Assembly: GCA_905478925.1 (NCBI GenBank)
Contig: CAJQKQ010000073.1
Coordinates: 1-64,000, forward strand
Length of the DNA stretch: 64,000 nucleotides
DNA from: an uncultured Verrucomicrobiales bacterium
GTDB lineage: Bacteria > Verrucomicrobiota > Verrucomicrobiia > Verrucomicrobiales > Akkermansiaceae
Direction: 5' to 3'
Positions 7,820-17,823 of the stretch are shown in pieces. Both the position numbers and the translations under genes were made by a program. Under the pieces are notes generated by a model. It was given only the letters and a program-made list of their open reading frames with translations, made no database searches and was not told where the DNA came from. How positions within the stretch are numbered: position 1 is the first letter of the stretch; each line of letters opens with the position of its first letter.

Positions 7820-9649
7820 TTATTTGACCCCGGCATGAAGACGCAGGATCCGCCATACTTCCTGCACCGTCTCGTCCCGTTCGACCATGCCCCTGTGATT
7901 GGAGTTCGGCACGATGACCTCCGAGACTGCTCTGTCGAGATGGGCGCTGCGGTAGGTCACGAAGCCGTCCGTCCCTTCTTCCTTTGGGAGATCCGGATTC
8001 TTCTGCCCCATGATCGAGTGAACGGTCACGCCGTTCCGAACCGGCGAGTCCAGAATATTCTGGAGGCTAGGATTATCCGTCCTGAGACTGGTGACGCTGT
8101 TGATGGGTTGGTTAATGTGCTCCTGAGCGATATCGGTCATTGAATCGACCAACTCAATATCCCCCAACACTGAGTCGACCACGTTGAAGGGCAGCTTGAT
8201 CAACCAGGCACCGAACTGACCGATCCGATTCGATGCGAAATCGCTGCCACGAAGCGGTGCGGCGAGCAGCACCGCACGATCAATATCTCGATTTGCTTCG
8301 AAGAACGCCAATCTGCGAATCTCGGCTCGCTCCTCCTTGTTTAGTTCCAGTTCTTCCAGATTTTCCGCAAAGATCGAACTGTAGAGGCGATCACCGCTGT
8401 CGCGGATCTGCATGTTGCTGATGATGCCACCCATACTGTGCCCGAGGATCACCATCTTGCGCATCTTCGGATTACTGCGTCGCGGATCATTGACCTTCTG
8501 GTAGTTCGCCAGTGCATCCCTCAAATCCGCCGCGCTGGCTGCAATGGGGATGCCCGTCGGATAATTGAACAGCACGATCTGGTATTTCTCCCTCACCGCC
8601 TGATCCGCGAGTAGCAGATTGACAAAGGGAAGCCAGGCCTCGGCGGTCGACATCAGACCATGAACCAGAACCAAGGGAATCTTGTCCGGATCATAGGACG
8701 ATAAAGTGTACATCCCGAGCATCTCCTGGTAATCGCCTGGCCTCAACAGGGCTGCGAGCTTGTTCATGCCCCGATTTCTTTCGTAATAGCAAAAAGAGAT
8801 CGCCGCGGAAAAGTTGCCGGCGAGCGGCACCACCTGCCCGCCAATGCGGACATCCGAATCCACCATCAGATCCTGCAGCACCAAGTTCGCCGAATCCCCA
8901 TCGAAACGGAAACTGGCATTGAGAGGGAAACCACGCCCCCCCGGTGGTATCATCGGGTCCGCCGACCTTCGCTCCGGCGTATCCTTGTGGTAGCCGACCA
9001 TCGCCGATCCCAGGCCTTCCTGGCTGATACGCTTCCACTTGAGGCCCTTCACCTTCAGCCAGTTCGCGGGAACCACGAGGTCGTAGTCGCGAGGGTTGAC
9101 CATGCCCTTTCCCTTCGCGAGAGACAGTCGCCATGATCTGACGCTCCCGGAAACCTTCATCGAACCAGTTCCATCCAATCCCAGTTTGCCGACCAAACGG
9201 GTGACCCGGGACGCCGAATAGTCGTAGATCGTCTTCTCAGGTGATTGCCTATCCTTAGCTAGTGCAGCAAGCGCACCATCCTTCGTCAGCCAAGCGGCAT
9301 CAAGGTAGCGACCCAGAGCCGCCTTCGGGTTGTCGGCTGTCAGGTAGTCGGCCTGATCCGAACTCATCTCCGCAAGGGCCAGCCGGCGTTCCTTGGTCGG
9401 GTGCTGCTTGTACCGATCAGTGAGCGCGGCGATCGAGGCATGAGGATCTCTTTTGTAGAGCCTCAGAAGGCGCTCCTCACGCAAGGTATTGCGAGTGCCC
9501 TGATCCAGCGCGGTTGAACTCGTCAGCGCCCGTGACGTCTCAGTCGCCTCCACCGGGCGATCGAGAATTTTCACGCTTGGACCTGAGCAGGCAGCCAATC
9601 CCAGCAAAAGCAGATAGCCCGTCGAATGAAGGAAGAGGAAACGAACCAT
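7820..9649 (-). CDS. alpha/beta-hydrolase lipoprotein (lipase/esterase-like)
   Basis: A 609-residue lipoprotein. The signal (MVRFLFLHSTGYLLLLGLAAC) ends in a good lipobox, LAAC. The N-terminal 300 residues are not a family I recognise. From about residue 320 an alpha/beta-hydrolase fold follows, with an oxyanion-hole segment LVHGLMSTAEAW and the nucleophile elbow ILGHSMGG (Ser405). A late NSNHRGM may supply the histidine. PGAP1-like and triacylglycerol-lipase-like proteins have this plan, so an ester substrate in the envelope or outside is likely. The start could be the ATG at 9661, but 9649 gives a cleaner signal peptide. The first 49 bp of the gene and its upstream region are duplicated at 13375-13469. 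Confidence 0.75.
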   Translation of the reverse strand: MVRFLFLHSTGYLLLLGLAACSGPSVKILDRPVEATETSRALTSSTALDQGTRNTLREERLLRLYKRDPHASIAALTDRYKQHPTKERRLALAEMSSDQADYLTADNPKAALGRYLDAAWLTKDGALAALAKDRQSPEKTIYDYSASRVTRLVGKLGLDGTGSMKVSGSVRSWRLSLAKGKGMVNPRDYDLVVPANWLKVKGLKWKRISQEGLGSAMVGYHKDTPERRSADPMIPPGGRGFPLNASFRFDGDSANLVLQDLMVDSDVRIGGQVVPLAGNFSAAISFCYYERNRGMNKLAALLRPGDYQEMLGMYTLSSYDPDKIPLVLVHGLMSTAEAWLPFVNLLLADQAVREKYQIVLFNYPTGIPIAASAADLRDALANYQKVNDPRRSNPKMRKMVILGHSMGGIISNMQIRDSGDRLYSSIFAENLEELELNKEERAEIRRLAFFEANRDIDRAVLLAAPLRGSDFASNRIGQFGAWLIKLPFNVVDSVLGDIELVDSMTDIAQEHINQPINSVTSLRTDNPSLQNILDSPVRNGVTVHSIMGQKNPDLPKEEGTDGFVTYRSAHLDRAVSEVIVPNSNHRGMVERDETVQEVWRILRLHAGVK

Positions 9650-9696
9650 GGCGATGTCCATAAAGGGATGGATCCAAATAATCGATACAAAAGAAC
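9601..9696. repeat. duplicated 96-bp segment, copy 1 (5' end and upstream of lipase gene)
   Basis: This segment matches 13375-13469 at about 89 of 96 positions with one gap. It covers the signal-peptide codons of the lipase-like lipoprotein gene and 47 bp upstream, probably its promoter region. The following stretch (9697-9970) has no convincing gene. Confidence 0.8.
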
Positions 9697-9970
9697 ACTC
9701 CTCTTTTTCAGTTGCTTACGGAATAAAAGCGAAGGTAGGGAAAAGACTCGTCGAAATCGCGAAGGAGATCCGATGGAAAGGGTGTCAAATTTCATAGGTA
9801 AAGCGATCACCAGAGCTACCCAGAGGACGGTCCGTTTCATCCGTTGGCTAGGGCTACCCCCTACAGCCAAAGATCCGTCGCAGACTCCATGATCAAACTA
9901 GAACGCGTCTGGCGCCCGAAAAAATCCTGAACTTTTCCACACCGATCGATTGCAAAGCAAATTTTGGGTT

Positions 9971-11089
9971 TTAGCTTTCGATGAAGTTGAGTGTAGAAGG
10001 GTGGAACAACTCCTCGATCGTAAGTTGCTGCTTAGCCAGCCCTTGTTCGTGAGAATACTGGAACAGAGCTTCCAGTGATTTTCGATTGGGTTCGATGCCA
10101 TAGGGCCAGAAGTTTTTCCCCATGAGTTTTTCGGTGTTTTCAATTTCCTGAGCCACCCATGGCAGGGAGTTGTGGGTCCATGCCGTCTTGGCAATTTTCT
10201 GATAGGCGACTTTTTTTGATTCAGAGTAGGCCTTGAACAACGCTTCGGGGAGCCATGGGTTAGCGTCGATGCTTTTGTTTCGCATGGCGACCACGTGCAT
10301 GATCGGAAAAATGCCTGTCTCTCTGTAATAGGCTTGTTCAACAACGCGGAAGTCGCTGAAAAGACGGCTAACCTTGGGGTGACCATCCAAATAACACTGG
10401 GGCTCGGCGGCGTGAAAGAGGGCATTGACATCGCCGTCAGCGAGCATGTCGGATTCGTCTTTCCCCGCAGGCCCCTCACGGACTGTGAATCCCTTGGGGA
10501 TGACATTTTCCTGTTTCGAGGGGCCACCCGATGACGCTGTGGATGAGTCCACTTTGGAGACATACCATTCTACGTCGGCGGGTTTAATGCCGTATTCGTG
10601 CTCCAGAATGCCACGGATCCAAGTGAGTGAGGTGGAGGAATATCCGGGGGTTGCAATTTTTTTACCACGGAGATCTTCAGGTTTGGTAATGCCGCGGTCC
10701 TTCCGGATAAAAATACTTTTATGTCGGAAGACGCGTAGTGGAAAAACCGGAAGGAGCGAGTAGTCGCGGAACTGATCGTTGGCATAGGCGAGCATGAAGG
10801 GATGAAGCCCTATTTCTGTGACGTCGCGGGTGCCGGGACCGCTGAAAACATGGGTGTTCATGCCACCAATTCGGTCTTCAGAGTAAGTCAGCTCACAGCC
10901 TTCGACTTTGACTTTGACTTGGCCCTTAGCAAGTGCCTCGATGCGGTCGAAGATATAGCCCGTCATCGTAATCGGGAGCTTCTTGGACGGGTTGGGTTTG
11001 TCAGCTGCGAGTGACTGGTGGCTGAATCCCAAGGTGGATGCCGCGGTAGATGACTGGGCGAGGATGGAGAGAGCTTTGCGACGGTTCAT
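9971..11089 (-). CDS. exported 4,5-dihydroxyphthalate decarboxylase-like / solute-binding-like protein
   Basis: The 372-residue protein starts MNRRKALSIL with a twin-arginine-like signal peptide. The rest follows the 4,5-dihydroxyphthalate decarboxylase family, whose fold is that of a periplasmic solute-binding protein: LLPVFPLRVFRHKSIF, then RKDRGITKPEDLRGKKI, ADGDVNALFH and the very typical YYRETGIFPIMHVVAMR. The named family enzyme is cytosolic and acts on phthalate breakdown products. With an export signal and no cytosolic pathway genes nearby, this copy may instead bind or transform an aromatic compound outside the membrane. The gene lies about 77 bp downstream of the frameshifted sulfatase and reads the same way, so they may form one operon acting on a sulfated aromatic compound; that is inference. 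Base composition is lower in GC than the right half of the window. Confidence 0.75.
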   Translation of the reverse strand: MNRRKALSILAQSSTAASTLGFSHQSLAADKPNPSKKLPITMTGYIFDRIEALAKGQVKVKVEGCELTYSEDRIGGMNTHVFSGPGTRDVTEIGLHPFMLAYANDQFRDYSLLPVFPLRVFRHKSIFIRKDRGITKPEDLRGKKIATPGYSSTSLTWIRGILEHEYGIKPADVEWYVSKVDSSTASSGGPSKQENVIPKGFTVREGPAGKDESDMLADGDVNALFHAAEPQCYLDGHPKVSRLFSDFRVVEQAYYRETGIFPIMHVVAMRNKSIDANPWLPEALFKAYSESKKVAYQKIAKTAWTHNSLPWVAQEIENTEKLMGKNFWPYGIEPNRKSLEALFQYSHEQGLAKQQLTIEELFHPSTLNFIES

Positions 11090-11166
11090 GGCGTATGTTG
11101 GGAGAAGCCCCACCCGAGCAGGAGCCGAGTGGGGTTGATGATTTAGTGAAAATAATCTAGGAAAGA

Positions 11167-12899
11167 CTATCTACCAGATCCCCATTGCTCCATGGCAGGA
11201 TTGTATGGGAATTCAAAGTCCAAGAAATCGTTAGGATCAAACGGGAGATCCTTGGCGTTGACTCTTGGCTTTGATGCGCTTTGCACTGCAGGACGTGGGT
11301 TTTCCAGTCCGGTGAGCGGCATGCCCCGTGGGTGCTTTTTGTTGGGGTATTTTTGAAGCCACAGGTTGTGACGGGCTACCATCACATCAAACATCGTCTT
11401 GGTGGTGAATCCGGGAAGCATTTTGCCCATGACTTCGCGGGGGTCGTTGTAGAGGTCATAGAATGCAGCTCCACTGAGTCCTGGAAGTTCACCGACCCAG
11501 TGACGCTTGAAGCGACCTTTGACGGTGGCAGCAAGGATATCACCGGTGTAGATGTAGGCGTAATCGCGGCGACTAAAGGTGTCTCCATTGAGCAGGAGAG
11601 AAGTTTGGTCGATGCCGTCGATGATGCGGTCAGTTGGGATGTGCTGTTTTGCTCCTGCAAGGTTGGCGAAGGTGGTGTAGAGGTCGGTGATGTGCACAAT
11701 GTCTCCAACGACTTGACCGGGCGCGATGACACTCGGCCAGCGCACGAGGAAGGGGACACGAACGCCACCTTCTGTGAAGTCGCCTTTGCCTCCAGTGTGG
11801 AGAGTCTCGACCATGCCGTCAGGACCGTGGTGAGTCATCGGGCCGTTGTCGGCCATTAAGACAACCAGAGTGTTTTCTTCGACACCTTGGTCTTTCAGTT
11901 CCTTGAGAAGGACTGGGAGCCATTCGTCAAATCCAACAAGAAACTCATGCAGAATACTGGCAGATACGGTTTTTTTCTTGTCGCCCGGCTTGGTGCCCAG
12001 GAAGTGTGCCGCAATCGGCTGATAGCTGATGAAGAAGGGCTTCTTCGCTTTCGCGCTCTTACGAATAAACTCGATGGTGCGCTTTTGGCACTCACCTTCG
12101 AGAGCGTAGTAGTCATCTTCGTTCGGAGGGGTTCCCCACTCGCGAACTTTGCCACCCTTGGTGCCTTCCAAGGCCCAAACATAGCCGTCAGGACGCCATC
12201 CACGATCCATATCGTATGGATCTTTGGGGTAGAGTTCTGGGATGACCGATGTTGGGAACATTGGTCCGAGCTCACCACGAGGCACATACATGCTGGGAAC
12301 CTGATTGTAAGGAGTCCAAAGTGCCTCATCAAAGCCCATGTTGGTCATGTAGCTTTGTTCGATATCACCGAGGTGGCCTTTTCCGTAGAAGGCGGTCGCG
12401 TAACCAGCGGCGCTCATGACTTCACCGAGGGTGGTTTCCTCTTCGCTCATCCCGCCGTATTCGTAAGGGAAACTGACGGTGTACATGCCGTTTCGCACCG
12501 CGTGTCGACCAGTCATGAATGCGCACGACTTGGGGTGCAGGATGGCTCGGTATACATCCGGGCGTAATACTGACCCTCTGCCGCAAATTTATTGATGTTC
12601 GGAGTTCTGAATCCGCGGGGTGCCTGGATCTGAGGCACGCCAATTTTACCAACCGCGGTATCATCCCACATGATGTGGATGATGTTCGGTTTGCTGCCGT
12701 GTTTCTTCTCCAAGGCGGTGAGTTTCTCTTGGATTTCTTGATCTTGCTTGGCCCATGTCTCGCCGTGTTGGGCCTTCAGAATGTAGTATTCTGAGTCATG
12801 GATGATTGGTTTAGGCTCCGCCAAGGCACTCCCAGCGAAGGAAAGTGCTAGTAATGGAGCCGCGAGGGCTATCGTCGTTTTTTGTTTCATTCGGTTCAT
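11167..12899 (-). pseudogene. arylsulfatase (sulfatase S1 family), broken by a one-base frameshift
   Basis: Two frames together make a full sulfatase. The first (12899 to 12513) has a signal peptide, the metal-binding IMWDD and the formylglycine motif SCTPSRA, then runs into a stop. The second (12516 to 11167) continues with MTGRHAVRNGM, GYATAFYGKGHLG and MADNGPMTHHG. Comparison with the sulfatase at 27089 (SCTPTRCAFMTGRQ) shows that one base is missing between GCG and CATTCATG, directly after the motif. The Cys that would become formylglycine is intact. A real frameshift mutation, a sequencing error, or slippage are all possible; no homopolymer is present, which argues against slippage. The rest of both halves is well conserved, so the break is recent. 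Confidence 0.85.
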
Positions 12900-13374
12900 G
12901 GTATCTCTTTGTGTTAGTCATATGTTCGGGGCTTGAGCGTGGGAATGATTAGGGATCGGTCGCCGATGATCTGATGGGAGAAAGAATGGTTAGGTTATGT
13001 AATTTTTTGGAAATATTAGAATGAATATGAATCAGCCAGTTGGAGGTGGAAAGCTTTAAATAGGGATTAATAAGAGTAGTGGTCTAAAATAGAAGTATTT
13101 GATGTATATATACTGATAGTTAAATGTCCGGGTTTACGTAGTAGTTAGTTGAAATGCATGTCGGCAAGCTGAACGGCAGTTAGGACTTAACTCCTTGTAA
13201 GGTCGGCCTTACGCGGTCTTGGAGTTCATCGAATTGCTAGGAGCCTGTCGGACTTTGTGCCGGCCCGATTATTTGATAGACTCAAGACATGGCTTCGAGA
13301 TGCTAGGCAGCGCTGAACCCTCTCCCGGCCGTGCTACGTTCGTTCGTCCGCTGGGTTCCTCGTGCCTGCGAAAG

Positions 13375-13469
13375 CCAGCAAAAGCAGGTAGCCCGTCGAA
13401 TGAAGGAAGAGGAAACGAACATGGCGATGTCCGTAAGTCGGTGGATCCAAATAATCGATACAAAAGAAC
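13375..13469. repeat. duplicated segment, copy 2 (orphan 5' end of lipase gene)
   Basis: This is the partner of 9601-9696. Relative to the intact gene, one base is missing just after the ATG (GCCATGTTCG instead of GCCATGGTTCG), so the signal-peptide frame is lost. No downstream part of the lipase gene follows. It is a relic left by a partial duplication or a mobile fragment. Confidence 0.75.
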
Positions 13470-13541
13470 CAATTCCACTAACAGTGCCACAGGCAGGCAT
13501 GGCAGGCGCCCAGCGCCAAAAGGGGAGGGGAAGCCAAGCCT

Positions 13542-13561
13542 GGACACTTAATCAAGTGTCC
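13542..13561 (-). terminator. hairpin downstream of the MscS gene
   Basis: A perfect 8-bp stem (GGACACTT, loop AATC, AAGTGTCC) lies 65 bp past the MscS stop codon. There is no T-run, so it may be a weak terminator or an RNA 3'-end stabiliser. Confidence 0.3.
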
Positions 13562-13625
13562 GTGCGATCTTGACCTTGCTGTTCTGCGGAAGACCCATGG
13601 TGACCGCGACACCTGACCGACTTGC

Positions 13626-14912
13626 TCAATCCTGGATCATGTGAACGTCACGTTGTGGAAACGGAATTGAGATTCCATCTTCGTCGAAGCGCATTTTGAT
13701 CTGCTTCGTCAGCTCCCACATGACCGTCCAATAGTCCTCGCTCTTTACCCAGGGACGGCACCCGAGATTCACTGATGAGTCACCGAGTTCCAAGACCTCC
13801 ACGGAGACAGTCGGCTCGTCCAAGGTCAAGGGATGTGTCTTGGCCATTTCTTCGAGCACCTTCATCGCTTTTGGAATATCGTCGCCGTAACCAATTCCGA
13901 ACACCATATCGACACGCCGAAGATCCTCGCCGGTGAAGTTGATGATCGTGTTTCCCCAGACACTCTTGTTGGGAATGATGAGCAGCTTGTTGTCGAATGA
14001 AAGCAGAGTCGTCGACACCAAGCTCATTTCCTTTACCACGCCTTCATCACCTGCAATGGACACATAGTCCTTCACGTCAAAGGGGCGGTAAACCATGATC
14101 ATGAGACCGCTTGCAAAATTCGCGAGTGTTTCCTGGAGAGCAAAACCAATGATGAAACCACCGGCCCCCATCGCCGCCATCAACGGCCCCACACTCACTC
14201 CCAAAGTGGATAAGGCCATTAGTAGTCCGACCACAATCACCAGTCCTCCAGCCATTTTCTTGGCAAAGTTGGTCAGGAGTCCGGAGACGCTGCTGCGTTT
14301 CTCCAAGCTTTTGCCCACCGCCTTCCCGGCGTATCGGGAGATGACCCAGAAGATAATGAAGATCGTGATCGCCAGACCCACTCGCTTGAGCATCGTAATG
14401 CCTCCCTCCGGGCTGCGTAGCCAGCTATTGACCGCCGCAAGCATCGCTGCAGATCTGGTATCCTTATCACCACTCATCGACAGATCGGAGACCGCCGCAA
14501 TAAAGGAATCCGTCTCGGAAACATCGCCTCCCTTCGCCACTAACGCTTCCATCACCACCTTTGTTCTCGCAATGATGTCCGCTTCTTCAGTTCGTAGATC
14601 GATTAGCTTTTTGCTCAAATCCTCTGAGTCTTCTTTTTCCTCCCGATTGGTCTCAGAAAGAAGTATTTCAACCTCTCCCACCTCGATGATCTTCGCCTTA
14701 AGCGTGCCCACCCAGGTCTCAAGTTCCAGCTCCAGTTGATCGACTCCAAGCGGTCTCAGTTTTACACGAAGCGTCTCAATCGGCACTTCCGGCTCCGCCG
14801 ATGAAGAATCATCACTCGCTTCAGCCAGAAGGCCTCCTGCCAAGTAAACAAAAAATGTCAGGATGATTGCCATCACCGCATTGCTCTGCCATCGCATCCG
14901 TTCACTTATCAT
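13626..14912 (-). CDS. MscS-family mechanosensitive ion channel
   Basis: The 428-residue inner-membrane protein has an N-terminal hydrophobic segment (AVMAIILTFFVYLAGGLLAEA), a charged periplasmic region of about 130 residues with coiled-coil character, and then the MscS core. The pore-lining helix is rich in Gly and Ala (MAAMGAGGFIIGFALQETLAN), followed by the beta domain (FDVKDYVSIAGDEGVVKEMSL) and the C-terminal alpha-beta domain (VFGIGYGDDIPKAMKVLEE). Such channels open under membrane tension and release solutes in hypo-osmotic shock. The periplasmic extension makes it longer than E. coli MscS (286 residues). It lies 105 bp downstream of the DUF389 gene and reads the same way, as the last member of a membrane-stress cluster. 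Confidence 0.92.
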   Translation of the reverse strand: MISERMRWQSNAVMAIILTFFVYLAGGLLAEASDDSSSAEPEVPIETLRVKLRPLGVDQLELELETWVGTLKAKIIEVGEVEILLSETNREEKEDSEDLSKKLIDLRTEEADIIARTKVVMEALVAKGGDVSETDSFIAAVSDLSMSGDKDTRSAAMLAAVNSWLRSPEGGITMLKRVGLAITIFIIFWVISRYAGKAVGKSLEKRSSVSGLLTNFAKKMAGGLVIVVGLLMALSTLGVSVGPLMAAMGAGGFIIGFALQETLANFASGLMIMVYRPFDVKDYVSIAGDEGVVKEMSLVSTTLLSFDNKLLIIPNKSVWGNTIINFTGEDLRRVDMVFGIGYGDDIPKAMKVLEEMAKTHPLTLDEPTVSVEVLELGDSSVNLGCRPWVKSEDYWTVMWELTKQIKMRFDEDGISIPFPQRDVHMIQD

Positions 14913-15017
14913 AAGTGGAAACTAGATAGGCATCATTGCTCTGACAAGAGCCTACCCTGCTGCGAATGCGTTACAGCGTACTCATTTGATGCCATCCAGC
15001 CGCCGGGCACTCCCGGC

Positions 15018-16118
15018 TTACTCGTTGATGACCGGCTCGCTTTTCTCTCCGTCGTTACCAATCGCGTCCTCAAGATCATCGACACTCCCTTGCTGCACGA
15101 TATTGAATTTCACCGTCAGGTCGTTCGAAATTCCACGATCAATCATCTCATCGAGCTCAGCTATCAGCTTTCCGGGAACAGGACGCGATGCGCTGAGGAC
15201 AATGACCACATCTTCCGGTCGCTTGGAACTGGCTCTCACTCCCGTCAGGAAGTCGATTCCTTCCTCACGATCGAGCCGATTGTGGAGCTTGAACCACATC
15301 TCTTCCGAGAGGGTGAAATTCTCCGGCTTTGCCTGCCCCTGCCTCAATTGGTCACTCAGGCGGTATGCCAAGGGTGCAGTCATCAGAATCAGGGCGGCAC
15401 CCATTCCGAGCATGATCCGCTTCATCGTTAGCTTGGCGCCGAGCCGACTCTCCGGCGTTGCGATCCCATGGAGGCGGAAGACCATTGCGCTTCCAAGAGT
15501 GATCGCGACCATGTTGGTGGAGAAAAGCAGCATCGCTCCCATCGAGACCAGCCAGTCTCCGCTACCGAGGGCGATTCCAGACGCTGCCAGAGGAGGAACC
15601 AGTGCCACCGAAATCGCCACTCCGGGCAAAGCGCCGGAAAGTTTCGGCCGCGCAACCGCATAGCCAGCGGCAACGCCTGCGAAGAAAGCAATCGCCAGAT
15701 CCAAGAGATTTGGAGAGCCCCGTAAACTGACCTGCATCGTGAGTTCCTGGTCAGGCGTCAACCAACGTAGCAGTACCCCGAGAATCAAGCTCATCGCGGT
15801 ACCCATCAGGATGGCTCGCAGGGCTTGTCCGAGCAGCTTGTGGTTGCCATGAACCAAGGCCAGCCCGCCACCAATCAAAGGGGTCATCATCGGCGCCACC
15901 AGCATCGCTCCGATAATCACCGCCACTGAATCTTGAAGAAGTCCCAGACCGGCGATAATCACGGAGCAGCCAAGCATCACCCCGAAGTTCATGCTCCAGC
16001 GCGAGTTCTCCGTAAGATTCTCGACAAGGATCAAGCGATCCTCCCGTTCCAAAGATGGGAACAATGTCAATCGATGTTCCTTGGCCTTTGCCCACTGCCT
16101 CTTGAATCTCGAATGCAT
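15018..16118 (-). CDS. DUF389 (TIGR00341-type) membrane protein
   Basis: A 366-residue membrane protein with the DUF389 signature: [19 protein letters not shown], then [20 protein letters not shown] and [20 protein letters not shown]. Six to eight membrane helices are visible up to about residue 265, followed by a soluble C-terminal domain of about 90 residues ([19 protein letters not shown]). The biochemical role of DUF389 proteins is not established. Here it sits between a phospholipase D-like gene (60 bp upstream) and MscS, which suggests a part in membrane or osmotic stress. The start at 16118 fits the soluble N-terminal region before the first helix. Confidence 0.88.
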   Translation of the reverse strand: MHSRFKRQWAKAKEHRLTLFPSLEREDRLILVENLTENSRWSMNFGVMLGCSVIIAGLGLLQDSVAVIIGAMLVAPMMTPLIGGGLALVHGNHKLLGQALRAILMGTAMSLILGVLLRWLTPDQELTMQVSLRGSPNLLDLAIAFFAGVAAGYAVARPKLSGALPGVAISVALVPPLAASGIALGSGDWLVSMGAMLLFSTNMVAITLGSAMVFRLHGIATPESRLGAKLTMKRIMLGMGAALILMTAPLAYRLSDQLRQGQAKPENFTLSEEMWFKLHNRLDREEGIDFLTGVRASSKRPEDVVIVLSASRPVPGKLIAELDEMIDRGISNDLTVKFNIVQQGSVDDLEDAIGNDGEKSEPVINE

Positions 16119-16177
16119 GAAGTTTCAAACTCCCATTTTTTCGATCCGATGAAAACGCTAAAACAAAGTTCGGGAGC

Positions 16178-17710
16178 TCATATCTGGCTGCCGATCGGAA
16201 GCAGGCCAGCGAACCAGCCAAGAATCCGTTGAGACCAAGCCGCCGGGGGTGGCCGACGACGAATTTGCTCTCGAGATTTCCATTCGATTTTCCCTTTGGT
16301 GTCGCGACTCACTCGCCATGAGTTTTGTTCGTTGCCAAGGAGGTCTAGAAACTTCCCGAGCTCGCCTGCCAGCTGGGGTGAGGTGATCATCAGTCCGCTC
16401 TCGGTATTGATGTCCATTGCTCTGGGATCGAGATTGAGCGAACCGATGAAGCACTTGTTGCGGTCTCCCACCACAGCCTTGAGGTGAAGTGTGACGCGTT
16501 TGCTCCTCACCGCCCCGACATCCGCCAACGCTCGGACTTCTTCCGACGGGTCAGCGCGGAACTCGCTCAACACACTTCCCCCATCCACAATTGCCTTTCG
16601 GTGCTTGCGGTAATGTCCATCGACAACCGCTTGGTTGTTGGCTGCCAGCGAAGGAACCAGTACCTGGATTCGCATTCCTTGCTTCGTTAATTTGGCTAGA
16701 TTCTCCAATCCCTTCTTGGTTGGAATCAAATAAGGGGAAGATATCTGGATCTCACCACTCCGATCCGCCGTCATTTGCCGCAAGTTGGTCATGACTTCAC
16801 GATCGTCGGATTCCGGATCTGGATCGTCCTGCACGAAGCGAGCACGACCTCGTACCATTTCCTGCTTCAGCCCGGCCAGCTCCAGGCTCCAGTCATAATG
16901 CTCAATCGGATAGCCTTTGAGTTTTCCATTCCGCTCTCTCTCCAATGTTTGCCTGAAACCGTTGCGGGCTTCCGCGACCTTTTCCGGGACGTTCTTTCTC
17001 GATAAATACTCACCGGGATATGCAGCAGGGTCATTCCAGAATTCGTCGAATCCATCCGATACCTCGGCCACCACGGGGCCGGACGTAAGAACATCGAGGT
17101 CGATGAAATTGTATTCTTCATCCATTCCGTAGTAGTGATCCCCGATATTCCGCCCGCCCACAATTGTCATACATCGATCAGCGGTGAAGGTCTTGTTGTG
17201 CATCCGCCGATTCAGAGTCGAGAAATTCGCCAACATCTCTGTCATTGACCCCAAGCCGCGAATTCTACCTGGGTTGAAAATCCGAATTTCGAAATTTGGA
17301 TGATTCCGACAAAGTGTCGCTAGTCGGGCACTATCTGAATTGAGGAGAAAATCATCGACCAGAATCCTCACCCTTACCCCCCGATCGGCTGCCTGAATTG
17401 TACGCTCGAAAAGAAGCTCGCTGGATGCGCCGCCATGCCACAGGTAAAGCTGGATATCGAGCGATGATTGGGCGGAGTCGATCAATGCCAGGCGCCATTT
17501 CAATGCCTCCCCAGCATCCTCTAGCAGAAGGAAGGAGGAATCACCCTTCGCCCTGCCCTGGGCAAGACTGCGGCTGGCTTTCTGTAAGGATCCTGTCTCG
17601 GGAGCCGGCAACGCCATGGATACTGGTTTGTCAGTAATTTTTGGCAGGATGTTACAGCTGCATAGGAATATGCAGGAAAGTGCGGCGAATCCTTTGAGAA
17701 CTCCAATCAT
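16178..17710 (-). CDS. phospholipase D / cardiolipin synthase-like lipoprotein
   Basis: A 510-residue lipoprotein (signal ending IFLCSCN) of the PLD superfamily. Both HKD motifs are present: His171-Lys173-Asp178 in MHNKTFTADR and His409-Lys411-Asp416 in LHLKAVVGDR, each followed by the usual GGRNIGD and GSLNLDPR segments. The two-motif plan with LDIQLYLWHGG near the first domain is that of ClsC/YmdC-type phosphatidyltransferases that make cardiolipin, though an extracytoplasmic phospholipase or nuclease is also possible. The lipid anchor places it on the outer leaflet side. It is the first of three closely spaced genes (with DUF389 and MscS), about 114 bp after the pentameric channel gene. 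Confidence 0.88.
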   Translation of the reverse strand: MIGVLKGFAALSCIFLCSCNILPKITDKPVSMALPAPETGSLQKASRSLAQGRAKGDSSFLLLEDAGEALKWRLALIDSAQSSLDIQLYLWHGGASSELLFERTIQAADRGVRVRILVDDFLLNSDSARLATLCRNHPNFEIRIFNPGRIRGLGSMTEMLANFSTLNRRMHNKTFTADRCMTIVGGRNIGDHYYGMDEEYNFIDLDVLTSGPVVAEVSDGFDEFWNDPAAYPGEYLSRKNVPEKVAEARNGFRQTLERERNGKLKGYPIEHYDWSLELAGLKQEMVRGRARFVQDDPDPESDDREVMTNLRQMTADRSGEIQISSPYLIPTKKGLENLAKLTKQGMRIQVLVPSLAANNQAVVDGHYRKHRKAIVDGGSVLSEFRADPSEEVRALADVGAVRSKRVTLHLKAVVGDRNKCFIGSLNLDPRAMDINTESGLMITSPQLAGELGKFLDLLGNEQNSWRVSRDTKGKIEWKSREQIRRRPPPAAWSQRILGWFAGLLPIGSQI

Positions 17711-17823
17711 GGTTTTGACTCTTTCCGTATGGGGCTAGCATGACAAGCACGCAAAGCGCTACGAATCATTTCCGTGATTGAGAACGTTTTCAACCTGGTT
17801 GAGGATGTCCTGAGCGATTGCTT

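Larger units (their letters stand above)
12900..13625. other. 726-bp gene-free region
   Basis: No convincing gene. The first 240 bp are AT-rich and probably hold the promoter of the sulfatase gene. The middle has a small GTAAGG/CCTTAC hairpin near 13198-13213. From 13375 a copy of the lipase-gene 5' end follows, and a short GGACACTT/AAGTGTCC hairpin lies near the MscS gene's end. Confidence 0.6.
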
